Below are positions 24,807 through 37,613 of a DNA stretch of 64,000 nucleotides, one piece after another. Each line of letters opens with the position of its first letter. Positions within the stretch are counted from its first letter, which is position 1. The DNA is taken from positions 7,903,501 to 7,967,500 of the forward strand of contig NC_092581.1 in the NCBI RefSeq assembly GCF_037975245.1, written 5' to 3'. A program made the position numbers and the translations under genes. Below the pieces are notes generated by a model that did no database searches, was not told the origin of the DNA, and was given only the letters and a program-made list of their open reading frames with translations. This stretch comes from Apostichopus japonicus. Taxonomy: Eukaryota; Echinodermata; Holothuroidea; Aspidochirotida; Stichopodidae.

Positions 24807-24996
24807 CTAACTGGTGAAGTGGGCATGAGGATCAAGGACCTTGTATCGGCTGCAGCTATGGAGTACCGGCTCCCTGAATGCAGAATAAAGCTGGCTCTCA
24901 CCAAGGCCCACCTCAATGAGGATGCTGAAGCCATCCTCGTCGAGGGCCATCAGATTCAGTTTGAGGAGCGAATGACCAATTCGTTGTTTGCCAGAG
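24807..24996 (+). CDS. RhoGEF gene, internal exon A (N-terminal to DH domain)
   Basis: This 190-bp exon follows a TGTAG acceptor and ends at a GGTAAGG donor. It starts in phase 0 and leaves one base over, which the next exon at 30702 completes. It encodes 63 residues, beginning LTGEVGMRIKDLVSAA and including LPECRIKLALTKAHLNED. It is more GC-rich than its surroundings, with many C or G third positions, which supports coding. The other two frames hit stops within the first few codons. I do not recognise the domain. The spacing of short hydrophobic stretches could suit a ubiquitin-like or Ras-binding fold, but that is a guess. It lies immediately N-terminal to the DH domain. A start at the internal ATG (24825) is possible, but the good acceptor argues for an internal exon with more coding sequence upstream. 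Confidence 0.8.
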
Positions 24997-25189
24997 GTAA
25001 GGAACATTGACCAGTGCAAAGTTGTAGTCAATTATTCTAGGCTAAATCAACCTTGATCAATTGCCTGAGAACTTATAATTGAGAAAGTCTCTGATTGTCA
25101 CAACTAATGTGTAACACAGATACAGCATCAAGCATTTCTATGAGATATTTAGGCATAGACAAGTTTCCTACAGTAATTGCAATGTTACT

Positions 25190-25366
25190 AGGGCCTGTGA
25201 TAGCTGACTCCATGTTGAAATGTTACTAGAGCCTGTGATAGCTGACTCCATGTTGAAATGTTACTAGGGCCTGTAATAGCTGACTCCATGTTACAATGTT
25301 ACTAGAGCCTGTGATAGCTGACTCCATGTTGCAATGTTACTAGAGCCTGTGATAGCTGACTCCATG
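25190..25366. repeat. 38-bp tandem repeat, five copies
   Basis: AATGTTACTAGGGCCTGTGA followed by TAGCTGACTCCATGTTG repeats five times. It lies 190 bp after exon A. Confidence 0.93.
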
Positions 25367-26989
25367 CATTTATTACTGCTCTATGAATGAATAATAACAG
25401 TTTAACGTTCATTGCAATAAATTTCTAGTCCCTGCACATTGGTTAGTAGCCAATTGTCACATGAACATTAAGCACTGGTCCAATAGAGATCTAGCATACT
25501 GGGTTTATACCAATGATTGTTTTGTAAACCAAAACATATTATCTTTTAAAGTAAGAAAAGCTGAAACATGTACATACGAAAATATATGCCTATCCGCGTA
25601 AACACGGCAGTATAGGCAACGAACGAAGTAGTCTCGCAGAGCTACTACCTGTTACCCTAAAAACGTTACGTAAGAAAAAACGAACGCATGGGCGAGAGTG
25701 TACACTAAAAACAGCCCCCAAAAACACCCTTCCCTACAAGAAAAGGATACTTATCAGGCTGGAAAAGATCCTTGGAAGTGCAGAAGTCCTGATAGGAAAC
25801 TTCTAGAGTATAAATCCAAGGTAATCCGGGCGAATTTCGCGAAAATTTTTCTAACTCCGAAAAACACATTGAGACACTTTGTGGGTAGAAAAATGAAGGA
25901 AGGCCATTTGGGCCAGTGAGGGTGTACAGTGTTAAAAGATTACCAGGGCATTCTAGACACGGTAGAATGCGGTGCATAGGTTGTGGGGAGACAGGTAAGT
26001 GGGTCACTCGTAAATATATAAACCAGTAAGTTTTATAATTTGCACCTGTTCTGTCATTTAGAAAACTGGTCTTAGTTTTATGATTTTACAATTAAGAACT
26101 TTTTTTTATTTTTTAGGCCAAAGGTTATTGTGATATTAGTACGCTATCTGCAGTTACTGAAGTTGAGGATTGAGACTGTTATTGTAGGCTATTACTCAGT
26201 GTATGTTTCTATGATAGTGTGAGCGTTGCTTTCCCATCAGCCAAAGGAAATATGAGCCAGCAATTGCTTAACTTAAACTGCAATGTTACATGTGAGTTCA
26301 TTAGTTAGTTGGATTTCTTCATAAAAGAGGTGGCGTATGCAAATATTTGTGTCAAAGTAGCCCTGTTGAAGATATGAATGTGAAATGACAGAGAAACTAA
26401 CATTCTCAGCTGGCTATTATCATTTCTACAACATTCACACACCAGACAAAATAAGAGCTGGCAACCACCCTGACTTATTTTTACCATTAGAAATCTCCCT
26501 TATCATAGCAAGACATCCCACATTTCAACAATGAGTAAACTTAAAACAAATCAATAAACAAAAAAAACACCTAACAAGCAGACTTATATATGTAGAGTCT
26601 TGTTGTGTGGACTTCACTACTGGTTTGTGGAGGAGAATGTTAATTTTTTCCATTAATTTCAGTGAAACCATACTTAACGTGTGCATTTGGCATGGCCTAC
26701 TTCCACTGAACCTAAAAGTACCAGGTACTTTTTAGAGAGGGTATCACTTGACTGGAATACTGCACTTATTAGTAGGATTGCAATCCACTTAAAACTACCT
26801 ACGTAAAATTGATCTAATTACTGAATTCGTTGTCTTCACCTCGAGTTTAGAACATGATGGAAGCTGAGCTCTGTTTCTTCTATCACACCTATCTCTGCTC
26901 AAATCATGTACTTTCTCACGTTCTAGTTGACCTGTCTACAGTTGGTAATGTCAAGCACCAGGCACTGTCTTTTAACGACAACGATGTAT

Positions 26990-27100
26990 CTCTTCCCACC
27001 ATTATCATAATTATAATAATACATAATTTTTATATAGCGCCAAACAAACTATGATATAATTCTCGTAGCGCTTAACATAATAATAACAATTATAACATAT
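26990..27100. repeat. Probable retroelement 3' tail (TTTATATAGCGCC type)
   Basis: ATAATAATACATAATTTTTA leads into TATATAGCGCCAAACAAACT, followed by CGTAGCGCTTAACATAATAA. Tails with paired AGCGC words between ATT-rich stretches are common at the ends of invertebrate SINEs and LINEs. Only the tail is visible. Confidence 0.35.
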
Positions 27101-27834
27101 AAACCATTGTAATAGTGTTGCTCCAATTATTGACATGCATATCGGTGTTGGCCGATATCATTGATATTGGTCCGTTGGCAGTATCAGTAAAATTTGCATA
27201 ATTTACTGATAGTTTGCAACAGATAGTTTTTCTTCAGGAAAAAGATGCTTTTGTTCAAAGAATTACGTTGCAAATATTTTGGTCTAGAAACCAATGCCCC
27301 ATTCAATGGCATCTAATCATAATTCGGTGCTTTGATAACCTTGTTAAGCCTTGTGATACAAACATTTTGAACTGTGTCCTTAACAATAGGCCTATTTAAC
27401 AGAAGCCATTCAATCACCCGGCCATAACTGTGACACAGCACACAATAGAATCATTTTGTACAAACTGTACTTTTGTTAGGAGCGGACTAATGTGCACAGC
27501 AGTCAGCTTATAATGTACACTACGCAACTACTGCACTAATAAATACATTGAGAAGAAGCCACAATCACCTAATTCTGGCAAAAATATGCATATGTTTCTA
27601 CACAGGTGTTATGCTATAAACTTTGTTTTGGCCTTTTGAACCACTACAGAGTTTTCTGTTGTCCACCATTAGCTTGATGTGAGACATTTAGAGGAGAGTT
27701 TTCACCATAACTGATTTATTTAACTATTAAGTCTCTTGAGTGGTTAAAGGTCTGTTGTATAGATCCCAACACCCTATCATGGAAAAGTTTCTTGAGATTT
27801 AATACATAATCGACCTACCTGCCTTGGTTGTAAA

Positions 27835-29155
27835 TAGGGTTGTGCGGGATCCCGGTAGTCAAGTGAATCCCGGTATCCCGATCCCGGTATTGACTAATCC
27901 CGATCACAAAGCAATGTGTAACTACTACCGGTATTGGGAAACAACCGGTTATTACATTTCGTTTCGGTATCATTCACAGGAATCCCAGACATAATAAAAA
28001 TATCTACGTGTTACTATTTGAAATAAAGAAAAGAAAACATGTTTTTTTTTCTGGTTTCTGTGTTCTTAGTTTGAATAATATCTGATCAATTTACGTACTG
28101 GCCTAGACATATATATTAACGAATCAACTTTTCACGTAGTAATTTGGATCTAGGCTACACCAAATATCGAACGTTACTTGCGCTCAGCATGTTACGGGAC
28201 CTCAAATTTTTCTGAAATTTTCGTTATTTATTTTTCCTTCAAACGATGATTGTCAAGGTTCCCATGTACAAAATCTTACCCTTATGCATTTCACCTCATG
28301 TTGTCATAATAATTATAACGATTTAATAAATTTTGAGCCAAAACCGCTGGGAGTATATCCAGTTTAAATCCAACTTCGCCCGGGACTGTATATTATTATA
28401 GCCTAGGGTACGGTACTTGTACACACACACAACGTAATGCAGTACTTGAGATTTGATGCTGTAATGAAATGGATTCGTTTATTAATGCGGGGGGTGTCAT
28501 TTATATTTATCTTTCGCTACTGTTTTAATTTTTATGAACTTTTGTACGTAAGATTGATATTGTACGTATTGAAAGTATATTTTCTAGAGTAAACAACAGC
28601 CGATTAACGATATAAATAAACCTGTATTATTCTTATGTATGTAGTTTATAATCCCGTATTTACGTAGCCCCTAAGTTACATTCCTATTGTCTGAAGTTCC
28701 AAACACGTGGTGACTTGTTGATAGTTAAAAACTTTTCATTGTGAACTTTTGAACTTGAAGGGGTATCATGGAATAGTGGGGAACTCCCAATTTACGTTTG
28801 TGTACGGATTACAAGTTTAATCCACGTGCGAACGTGTTAATCTAGTATCATACGTCGAGTATGAATGAAGGGTTGCTTTTTTCCAAGGTTTGTGCTTTTG
28901 TTTTTGGAAGTGTGTGTTAAAAAACAAAGGCCCTAATATAGCGTGTTATTTTTTTTATTTTTTTTTATAAACGTGCGTGTAAGAGTATGTACATAGCCTA
29001 GGCTATGCATATTGAATGTATGACATTGACAGTCTCGTAACTAAGTGCTTTGAACCGTAGATGAAAGTTGAGGAAAAAACCGGTTGTAGTTACGATACCG
29101 GGATTCATGTTGCAACACTACCGGTTGTGTGAAATCCGACTACCGCACAATGCTA
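27835..29155. mobile_element. 1.32-kb hAT-like element with perfect 8-bp target duplication
   Basis: The left end is TAGGGTTGTGCGGGAT. The right end, read inverted, is TAGCATTGTGCGGTAG. GTTGTAAA occurs at 27827-27834 and again at 29156-29163. The left sub-terminal region repeats ATCCCGGTA and CCCGATCCC words. The right has ACCGGTTGT twice and ATACCGGGAT. No coding frame is recognised. It lies in the intron between RhoGEF exons A and B. Its ends differ from those of the element at 58789, so it is a different hAT family. Confidence 0.87.
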
Positions 29156-30701
29156 GTTGTAAAATGACCTCGTTTTACCAATTAGTCTGCAATGCCTGCC
29201 ACATATTTATTTTTTGTATGAGGACCTTTGTGTGAATGCTGTATGCTTAACTACATTGTAGACATGAACATATTTCCACACAGTGTTTACACCAAGAGCC
29301 AAATGGTGTTAAGAAGTTATGCAGGCTAATTTTAGAGTCTGGCAGGTCGATTACGTAATCACAAAACTTTCTTAGAGCGCTTGCTATAATTGGAGCAATA
29401 AAGCAGATCTTTAGGCCTTGTCACTTGATGTATAATTTCATTGTATCATTTATTGTACACACTGTTAGCTCAGACTGGCAGACGTTTGTTACTGGTGACA
29501 CATTCTTTAAACTAAAATACATCATTTAAAACCAGCCCTACCTTGTTATTTACAGTCCACTTTGATCATTACATTGCAGTGTGTCTGTACAGTATGTTGT
29601 TGGAACATCTGCTTATTGAAAACACAAAGAGTTACCAACTTGACAGGTTGTTTCTGTGCTATTCTTTTTCATCTAGGAGGTCATGACAGGAGGGTCAATA
29701 ATCTGGGCAAAGGACCCAGATTTGATTCCTGATGGCCTTCATGGGTATTGAGCCCTTTGTCCCATGAGTTGGTCTATGTTTACACTGATGTTGAGCCAGT
29801 GTTTGTACAGTCACAAATATTTTGTTAGATTTTTTCTTGATGTAGAGCTGAGTATTTTTCAGGTTGGTTGAAGTACTAGGATGTTATAAGTTTTAATTGG
29901 TATCTATTGTTGTTGGCACTGTTGGTAATTTTCAGTTGGTCTCATAATATCTATCCAATTGGACTGGTGGTGCCTGATGTCTGTCAATGAAGTTATTGAT
30001 TACCTTCTTTTCTGCTTGCTCAGCATTCTTAGCTATTACTGTTTGCTAAGTTTCTGCTGCAGCGATGAAGGATAAGAGGGCATTATTTCTAAATGTGTAC
30101 TTCTATAGAAGCTTTCCATGGTCATGTATACTTGTGAGGAATGGTAGCAAAGTTTACAAAGTCTCACCAATGCCTCCACATCTTTCTTCCCATATCCTTG
30201 TCAGTTAATCAGTTTTATTTTATCACTATGTGCGACCATATAGGTCAAGTAATATATTGTATTTGAAGGTCAGAGGTGAAATTTTGGACTCCTAAATGAA
30301 CAGAAAAGCTTTGAAGGTGACCCAACTATTTTAAGAATAATCTATAGATGACCAGGGTTACCTTTCTACTGTGCATTAGGGCCTAAGTTTATAATGTTGT
30401 GTACAGAACATTGCAACACAAATTTGAATTGTTACTCACTTACTTGTCTCACAACCTCAGCACTCTGTCTATCCAACTTAGAGTGAACTGGTAACCTTTT
30501 AAAACTGTATGGCCTTAGTGTCCAAGAAGTGTGGATACAGGTAAGCCTTTCACTCATGAATACCCAAAACCTATAAGTTTTGGTATACCAGAGGGGTATT
30601 CTGAACATTGCAATAGCAACTTGAGTGAATATGGTGAGAGATTAAGTTATGTGCTGACAGGTACTTTAACTTTTTATGTTCATAATTATATATCCTTGCA
30701 G

Positions 30702-30798
30702 ATAATCAAAGTGTCCTGCTCTCTGACTTTTTAGTGAGTGAAGAAGATTACTTGGAATCACTACAGAGTTATTTTCTCACTTATGAAGAGCCTTTGAG
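30702..30798 (+). CDS. RhoGEF gene, exon B: start of DH domain (CR1)
   Basis: This 97-bp exon lies between a CCTTGCAG acceptor and an AG/GTGAGT donor. It starts with two bases that complete a split Asp codon from exon A and ends with two bases of a split Ser codon. It encodes LLSDFLVSEEDYLESLQ, which matches the first conserved helix (CR1) of Dbl-homology domains, where the usual pattern is E-L-x-x-T-E-x-x-Y-V-x-x-L. DH domains exchange GDP for GTP on Rho-family GTPases at membranes and the actin cortex. The position that is normally the catalytic Glu appears to be Asp here. A long minus-strand open frame covers the exon's 3' part and the following intron, and I treat it as chance. Confidence 0.85.
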
Positions 30799-31327
30799 GT
30801 GAGTGCTTGACAGATGTCAGGCTAAACCTATTAATTGCTTTAGGCCAAAAGGTAGTAGTGATAGAGGTCATGACCTCACAAGAAAAAAATAATAATATTA
30901 AATTTCTTGAACCTCTACCTTCCTGAGGGATTTGAGATGTTCCTAATTTTAATTTACAGTTAGGGTTGAAAAAGGTGGAAATGGAAAATTGGTTTTCCAG
31001 AACTTGTTTGGATGTATTTATATGTTTATGTGTGGAATGAAAGGTTGATCTGTTGCTAGTTACATGTTGTATATATGTATATTGTGTGTCTGGTAGAAAA
31101 GTATTCTGATCAGTTGGATTAAACAATTGAAGGCAAAATGAACTGACAAGAAGAGCATGATTTGTGCTTGTAAACATTGAGACTTTGAAAAGGGTTTTTG
31201 TAGAGTTGGTAAGGAATAAATACATGTAAAGTGTGCATCAACCTAACTGATTTTACCAAAAGAAAAAGACAATATTGAGAATCCAAATAAGTAAGAAGAA
31301 AAATCTGTTTTCAATTCTTCATTATAG

Positions 31328-31418
31328 TCAACTGTCATCATTATCCTTGAAGGATAAACGTCTCCTGTTTGTGCCTCTCAGACCTTTCTTGAAATGCAGT
31401 AAACGGCTTATCGCACAG
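31328..31418 (+). CDS. RhoGEF gene, exon C: DH domain, second helix region
   Basis: This 91-bp exon follows ATTATAG and ends before GTAAGA. One leading base completes the split codon from exon B and the exon ends in phase 0. It encodes QLSSLSLKDKRLLFVPLRPF and then LKCSKRLIAQ. This fits the stretch after CR1 of a DH domain, where a loop is followed by a helix reading roughly I-F-x-N-I-x-x-L-x-x-x-H. The intron before it is short (529 bp) and the intron after it is very long (9,974 bp) and contains the 28-bp minisatellite. The other frames contain stops, including TAA at codon 10 of the frame opening directly at the acceptor. Confidence 0.85.
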
Positions 31419-32514
31419 GTAAGAAGTCTGTCATGCTTTATGCTATTATCTCATAACTAACTATAATAATAACTGACCTGTTTATGAGTCATAATTGCAT
31501 TCCATTCAGGTTGTTTAATTCAGTGTTGTTGTTAAGCTCTCCACTCCCCCCCCCCCTCCCCTCCACTCCCACACTACTCGCCACCAACAGGATGAGATCG
31601 TTTCATTACTTTTCTGCACTTAGCAGTGTCCTTTGTGTAAAATGAGACCAGTGGGTAATATGTGTTCTCAGATCTTTATAACTTTGTAATTTCAAATGGG
31701 GATTGCAGTGAGTTATATCCTTAGATTAACAGCTCACCTCTCCTCCACCAGACTGGACTGGAACCTGTTACTCTTCATATTAAGTTAGGCAATATAATCC
31801 CATTGGTTTAGACCACTAAGAGGTTTGCTGGATTGGGAGAGGGAGGGGGATGGTGGAATGAAAGAATTATGACTGATTCCATTTAAGAAATGACTTAAGA
31901 AATAATTTAGGAGATGTTGGCCACCTTAAGTGTTTTGATATTCTGACAGGAAACATGTTTAAAAATGCTCATTGTCAGTGGTCTACCTGCATATACTCTA
32001 CTGTGTAGGTGTTGCCTGCGCATAACCAAGCCGTCGTGATATCGACGCCTAATATTTTCTTTAATTGGTTGAGAAATTAATATATGAACACAACATATTT
32101 ATGAATGCCTTTAAAACACATTACGTACTTCGTCGGCTCAAACCGTTTACTCTAATTAATACTTATTTTAGATTTAAAGTGATGCTTTCGGCTTTATGTT
32201 TGTAAATGCTCAATGAAGGTTGTGAACCATCTCCGCACATGAAAACTTCCCCTACATAATGCACATGCAGATAGCGGACCATTTTACACAGTTAATTCGC
32301 ATTGAGATCGGTCATTGATAAAAATCTTAATAGGCGACAGTTAATTTTCGTAAACCACGCGTAGACATTTCCGCAACGTAATTATACAGCCAAACCTGAA
32401 GTTTTTATTTGTCACTGAATCTTGACAATTACAAAATACGACTGAAAACTTCAATAATGGAAGCAAATATATAATACTGATGATTCAGTGATATCGTTCG
32501 TACCAATGGCAATG

Positions 32515-32880
32515 CTGTATGTACAAAGAGTACAAATGACCTTTGACCTTCAAAAAAAAAAAACAGGCTTCTTGAACTTTACAAGTCAAAACTACATACT
32601 AAACATGAGATTGTTCCAAGCTTCCCTTCTTGAGATATCGTGTTTACAAGGTTTCCACAATTTGACCTCTAGTGACTCCAAATGACCTTTGACCTCCTCA
32701 AAAAACAATAGGCTTCTTGAATTTAATGTGTCACAACTTCATCCTACATATGAGATTGTTCCAAGCTTCCCTTCTTGAGATATCCTGTTTACAAGCAAGG
32801 TGTCACACACACAGATGCACGCACTCATCCGCCTGCATGACTACAAAGGTTACTACTTCGTCGAAACCAAAAATGGCCTT
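32515..32880 (-). repeat. AGGTCA family, two units plus leader, minus orientation
   Basis: TGACCTTTGACCT is at 32537-32549 and 32683-32695. CTTCTTGAGATATCGTGTTT is followed by ACAAGGTTTCCACAATTTGA. The leader (32795-32880) with CACTCATCCGCCTGCATGAC and a TTCGTCGAAACC word is the inverted counterpart of that at 12735-12835, so the family has a fixed end and a variable tandem part. It lies in the RhoGEF intron between exons C and D. Confidence 0.8.
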
Positions 32881-33265
32881 TAAGATGGCCTATGCAGTAA
32901 ATGCAAGTTTACATAGCACCCTCTATGCAAGATACTTATTGATCAGTCTGTACAATTAGATGTATAGTGCCCTCTAATCACAAAGGGACATCTAAATGGC
33001 AACAAAATCCCAAAGGTGACCTGGTATTAGATGAATTGTTTGATTCTAAAGTCAATTAACTTTTAATATCAAAAGTGCCATGAAGGTTGCTTTTTTTCTT
33101 ACACAGATGTTGTATGTCTGGTTGGCTAGCAGGTATCTTGTTAAGTTAACTTTCAAAGCAGAAGTTCTATATGACCAGTGTACATAAAGGAAATGGAATT
33201 TTTGGTTATTATTTTGGGAATTATTTCCCAAGTAGCTCTTCCTTGATGTAACACTCTGCAAGACA

Positions 33266-33285
33266 TATATATATATATATATATA
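33266..33285. repeat. AT dinucleotide microsatellite
   Basis: An (AT)n run of about 20 bases. Other simple repeats of this kind are (AC)n near 30-42 and 48275-48292, (GT)n near 12798-12830, (GA)n near 57868-57880, and (AT)n/(AC)n near 61809-61842. Confidence 0.9.
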
Positions 33286-33429
33286 AATAGAATATATCAT
33301 AGTAAGGACTATTGGAAAGCGTACTATCAAGGCAAGTAACCACTGGGAGCGTCTTCACTCTGGTTATAGCTCCTTGTGATGAAGGAATATTAAAGCTGTG
33401 TAATCTTTTGGTTCACATTTATTGGCACA

Positions 33430-34890
33430 TTTAAGCCATTGTAGCATACAACACGATAGATAACCATTGCAGCATACAACACTATAGATAGCCATTGTAG
33501 AATACAATACTATAGATAACCATTGCAGCATACAACAATATAGATAGCCATTGTAGCATACAACAATATAGATAGCCATTGTAGCATACAACACTACAGA
33601 TAGCCATTGTAGCATACAACACTACAGATAGCCATTGTAGCATACAACACTACAGATAGCCATTATAGCATACAACACTATAGGTAGCCATTGTAACATA
33701 CAATACTATAGATAGCCATTGTAACATACAATACTATAGATAGCCATTGTAACATACAATACTACAGATAGCCATTGTAACATACAATACTATAGATAGC
33801 CATTGTAACATACAATACTATAGATAGCCATTGTAGCATACAATACTACAGATAGCCATTATAGCATACAACACTACAGATAGCCATTATAGCATACAAC
33901 ACTATAGATAGCCATTATAGCATACAACACTATAGATAGCCATTGTAGCATACAACACTATGGATAGCCATTGTAGCATACAACAATATAGGTAGCCATT
34001 GTAGCATACAACACTACAGATAGCCATTGTAGCATACAATACTATAGATAGCCATTTTAGCATACACTACTATAGATAGTCATTGTAGCATACAACACTA
34101 CAGATAGCCATTGTAACATACAATACTACAGATAGCCATTATAGCATACAACACTATGGATAGCCATTGTAGCATACAACACTATGGATAGCCATTGTAG
34201 CATACAACACTATAGAAAACCATTGTAGCATACAACAATATGGATAGCCATTGTAGCATACAATACTACAGATAGCCATTATAGCATACAACACTTCAGA
34301 TAGCCATTGTAGAATACAACACTACAGATAGCCATTGTAGCATACAACACTATAGATAGCCATTGTAGCATACAACACTATGGATAGCCATTGTAGCATA
34401 CAACACTACAGATAGCCATTGTAGAATACAACACTACAGATAGCCATTGTAGCATACAACACTATAGATAGCCATTGTAGCATACAACACTATGGATCGC
34501 CATTGTAGCATACAACAATATAGGTAGCCATTGTAGCATACAACACTACAGATAGCCATTGTAGCATACAATACTATAGATAGCCATTTTAGCATACAAC
34601 AATATGGATAGCCATTGTAGCATACAACACTATGGATAGCCATTGTAGCATACAACAATATAGGTAGCCATTGTAGAATACAACACTTCAGATAGCCATT
34701 GTAACATACAATACTACAGATAGCCATTATAGCATACAACACTACAGATAGCCATTGTAGAATGCAATACTATAGATAGCCATTATAGCATACAACACTA
34801 CAGATAGCCATTGTAGAATACAATACTATAGATAGCCATTGTAGCATACAACACTATGGATAGCCATTGCAGCATACATCATTATGGATC
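33430..34890. repeat. 1.45-kb minisatellite, 28-bp unit, about 52 copies
   Basis: The unit is GATAGCCATTGTAGCATACA + ACACTATA, with variants at four or five positions (TATAG, TACAG, TATGG; GTAGC, ATAGC, GTAAC, GTAGA). Longer blocks of several units recur (for example around 33960 and 34485), which suggests higher-order duplication. Because 28 is not a multiple of 3, minus-strand frames cycle through all three readings and are not genes. It is in the intron between exons C and D. Confidence 0.95.
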
Positions 34891-35084
34891 GCAGATGTCA
34901 CATCCACACTGTAGATAGCAGTTGTAGGTATGATCTCTTATTATAATGGAAGCAGTTGAATGTCTCCCTCTATTATTGTCTCATGTTCTACAAAGATCAA
35001 TCCTGCCAAGGAATCCAACCAGCACTCTACTTGTCATGGTAAATGTTACAAGTCTGAACAGGGAATGTCAAAGTAGCCTTTCCA

Positions 35085-35210
35085 TGGTCTGACCCCATTA
35101 AGGCAATTAAGATCGTAGTGTGGACGCTGCTCGTGTACTCAGGAGTAGACCCTGCAATCCTGATCTCCATTTCGGGGAGGATCCTGACCCCTCAATGTTT
35201 TCAATATTGT
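35085..35210 (+). repeat. Dispersed repeat D, copy 1
   Basis: ATCGTAGTGTGGACG, GACCCTGCAAT and GAGGATCCTGACCCCTCAA occur in this order and match the reverse complement of 40770-40925. In an intron of the RhoGEF gene. Confidence 0.65.
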
Positions 35211-37613
35211 AGTAAAGATGCTTGGGGGATCAATCGACCCGAAATCTCTGGTTTCTTGACCTCATCACTTCTGCTTAAACTGGCACAGAATTAATATACG
35301 AACAAACAAAACAAGCCCTCGCTATGAATTGTAAACAAACATGGTGACTGTTCTGGGATTGTGTAATGCTCTTTCCTTGATCCACCTTTTGGTGTAGGTT
35401 AAAGTGTTATACCATTCTCAATAAGAAATGTTGCACATTTTTTCATTCACTATTTTGCTTCCAGCAACTTATCAAAATGAATGTCCAACAGTAAGCAGAA
35501 AGCAACCTCACAATACAAGTGAAGGAATAGAATAGCTTGAGACTTTAAGTAGTCTTTGCTATGGCCATTTGCACGTCTTCAACACAATGAAATCGCAGAT
35601 ACCATGCACATTGCATTAGCCTAATTATATTTCAAATAATGGAAAAAATCAGGCAATTTGCTTTGTCTATTTGATTATAATGTCACTTTAAAACAGTATC
35701 TGTGGGAAGGATGTCTTTAAATCACTTGGAATCTTTGGTCACATGTTAATAAAACCTTTCTTAGGTGAAGGAAATCTTGGAAGATGTCACATTTTGATCC
35801 ATAGCGGCCTTATTTTGAGTATTAACATTTGGTTGATTTGGTAAAATGATAGCCACCAGACTTAGATAGCCATGCAGCTAACTTCATTTCATATCATGCA
35901 GCATTCCCAGTAGGCTTAGCAGATTTAACTTGAGATGGAGAGGAGAACTTTACATCTTCTGATAAAGTACATCTTACTTTGTTACTATGCACTTTCTGTC
36001 ACCTTTGAAATGTTTAGGACCTTGATGATAGTTACCAAGTGCTACAAACGGAAACTTACAAACTACTATACATGTAGGGGTTTTTATCTCCCTGATTCCT
36101 GCAAACAGAATCCATTCTGCTTGTAGTTTATACATCACATAAGGTGTTTGTGCCTTGCAATGTTGCTACGCAACCTTTATTTTCAAAATGTGTTACTTTA
36201 TACAATATTTGACCCAACTGTGAATTGCAAGTGAATTATATTTGCTCAGTTCCACCAATTGGCAGCTCTTCCAGAGTAACTTGTTAGTCAGTAAATTATG
36301 TGCACATCTTGCTAATCGAATGGTATTATCTCTCTAATAATAGAGGTAAACAGTCCAGAAATTTGCTATGGAAAACATATGGATAGATGTAGTGAGTACA
36401 TCTCTGTGTCGGTATTTCAAGCAAAAGTATGTAAATGCCAAAAATGATTGCACATTCTCCTATATTAGTCTATATTAGTCTTGAATGTATGATGGCAGCT
36501 TGATGTTAGAGAAATGTAATGTAGTGCCAAGCATGTTTTGATCCTTTAATACTTCAACAATTCATGATAACATTTGAAGCTATAGCTGTAGAAATATTTC
36601 ATGGAACATGTCAGGATGCAAAAGGGGATGGGGTTGGTGGGGGGACAGGTCAGGTTTCTGCTTAAATTTAATTCTTCAACTTTTTCTTTTCCTTTAAAAA
36701 TTCCCTTTGTCCTCTGGTGTTTGAGAATTATTCCAAAGTTAAGAACCATCAGAGTACTTTGACAGTACATTATCAAAGGCAATATGGATTACCTTTTACA
36801 TTTTCTTTTGTCAGTTTATATACTGTGATATATAGCTTTAAAGTCCATTTGTTGACAGTGTTGTTTTACAGTCATGTTCAGGCCCTCTTTATTTGACATT
36901 CCCAGCATGATACCAGGGTCTTGTCATACAGTTCATATCACCTGATTGCTGTAATGTTACTTCATCCATGCAAGTAGGTTAATATTGTCATGAAACTTAC
37001 AAGAAAAAAAAACTGGCAGATTTTTCCAACCTAATTTCATTGAAGAGGAAATTTTGGGGTTTATTATTTTGTCCTAGTTATTTGTTTTATTTGTAGTGTT
37101 GGCATTAATTTTGTTTGTGCTAATCTGTTATGGAATGGTTTCACATGCACAAACATTTTAGCCTTCTTGGATCTTTTCCTTCATGAAACTGCTTCTTCTC
37201 ATGTGCAGAGATGAAACTTGCTTGGTGTAAAAAGAAGCATTTGCCTCACTTTATTTTTGCTAGGTCTTCATTTCATGTATTGTACAATCTTCATGGCATT
37301 GTAATGAGATACTTTAAATATTTTGTTTATAGGAATTGATGCAAGGTTAACATACTTTTATGAAACGTGCATGATATTGAATGATACCAAATAATATTCA
37401 TAGACATTGTCCTCAAATCTAACCTTACATGTTATAAAATACCTGGGTATCTTTGTTTCCTGCTGATTGCACCATTTATGGGGAGAGGAAACCAAGTTGT
37501 AGTTATATTACACTAAGGTGGCAAGATGTTCTAATTTTGGCCGTAGTCCCTGGATTTCATGCATCATCCCTGGATGTATTGTCTCTGATCATCCCTAAAC
37601 TTGTTAACTGAAA

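Noticed and set aside
29671-29765. tRNA-like B box (GATTTGATTCC) as a second SINE
   Set aside because: No convincing A box at the right distance and no second copy.
30761-31225. 154-codon minus-strand open frame, the longest in the window
   Set aside because: It lies antisense to the end of RhoGEF exon B and the following intron, has low-complexity Ser/Thr-rich content and no recognisable domain, and a TA-poor stretch is enough to explain it.
34434-34742. Minus-strand frames with repeated CYNGYLYCCMLQW-like peptides
   Set aside because: They are translations of the 28-bp minisatellite; the period is not a multiple of 3 and variants do not favour synonymous change.
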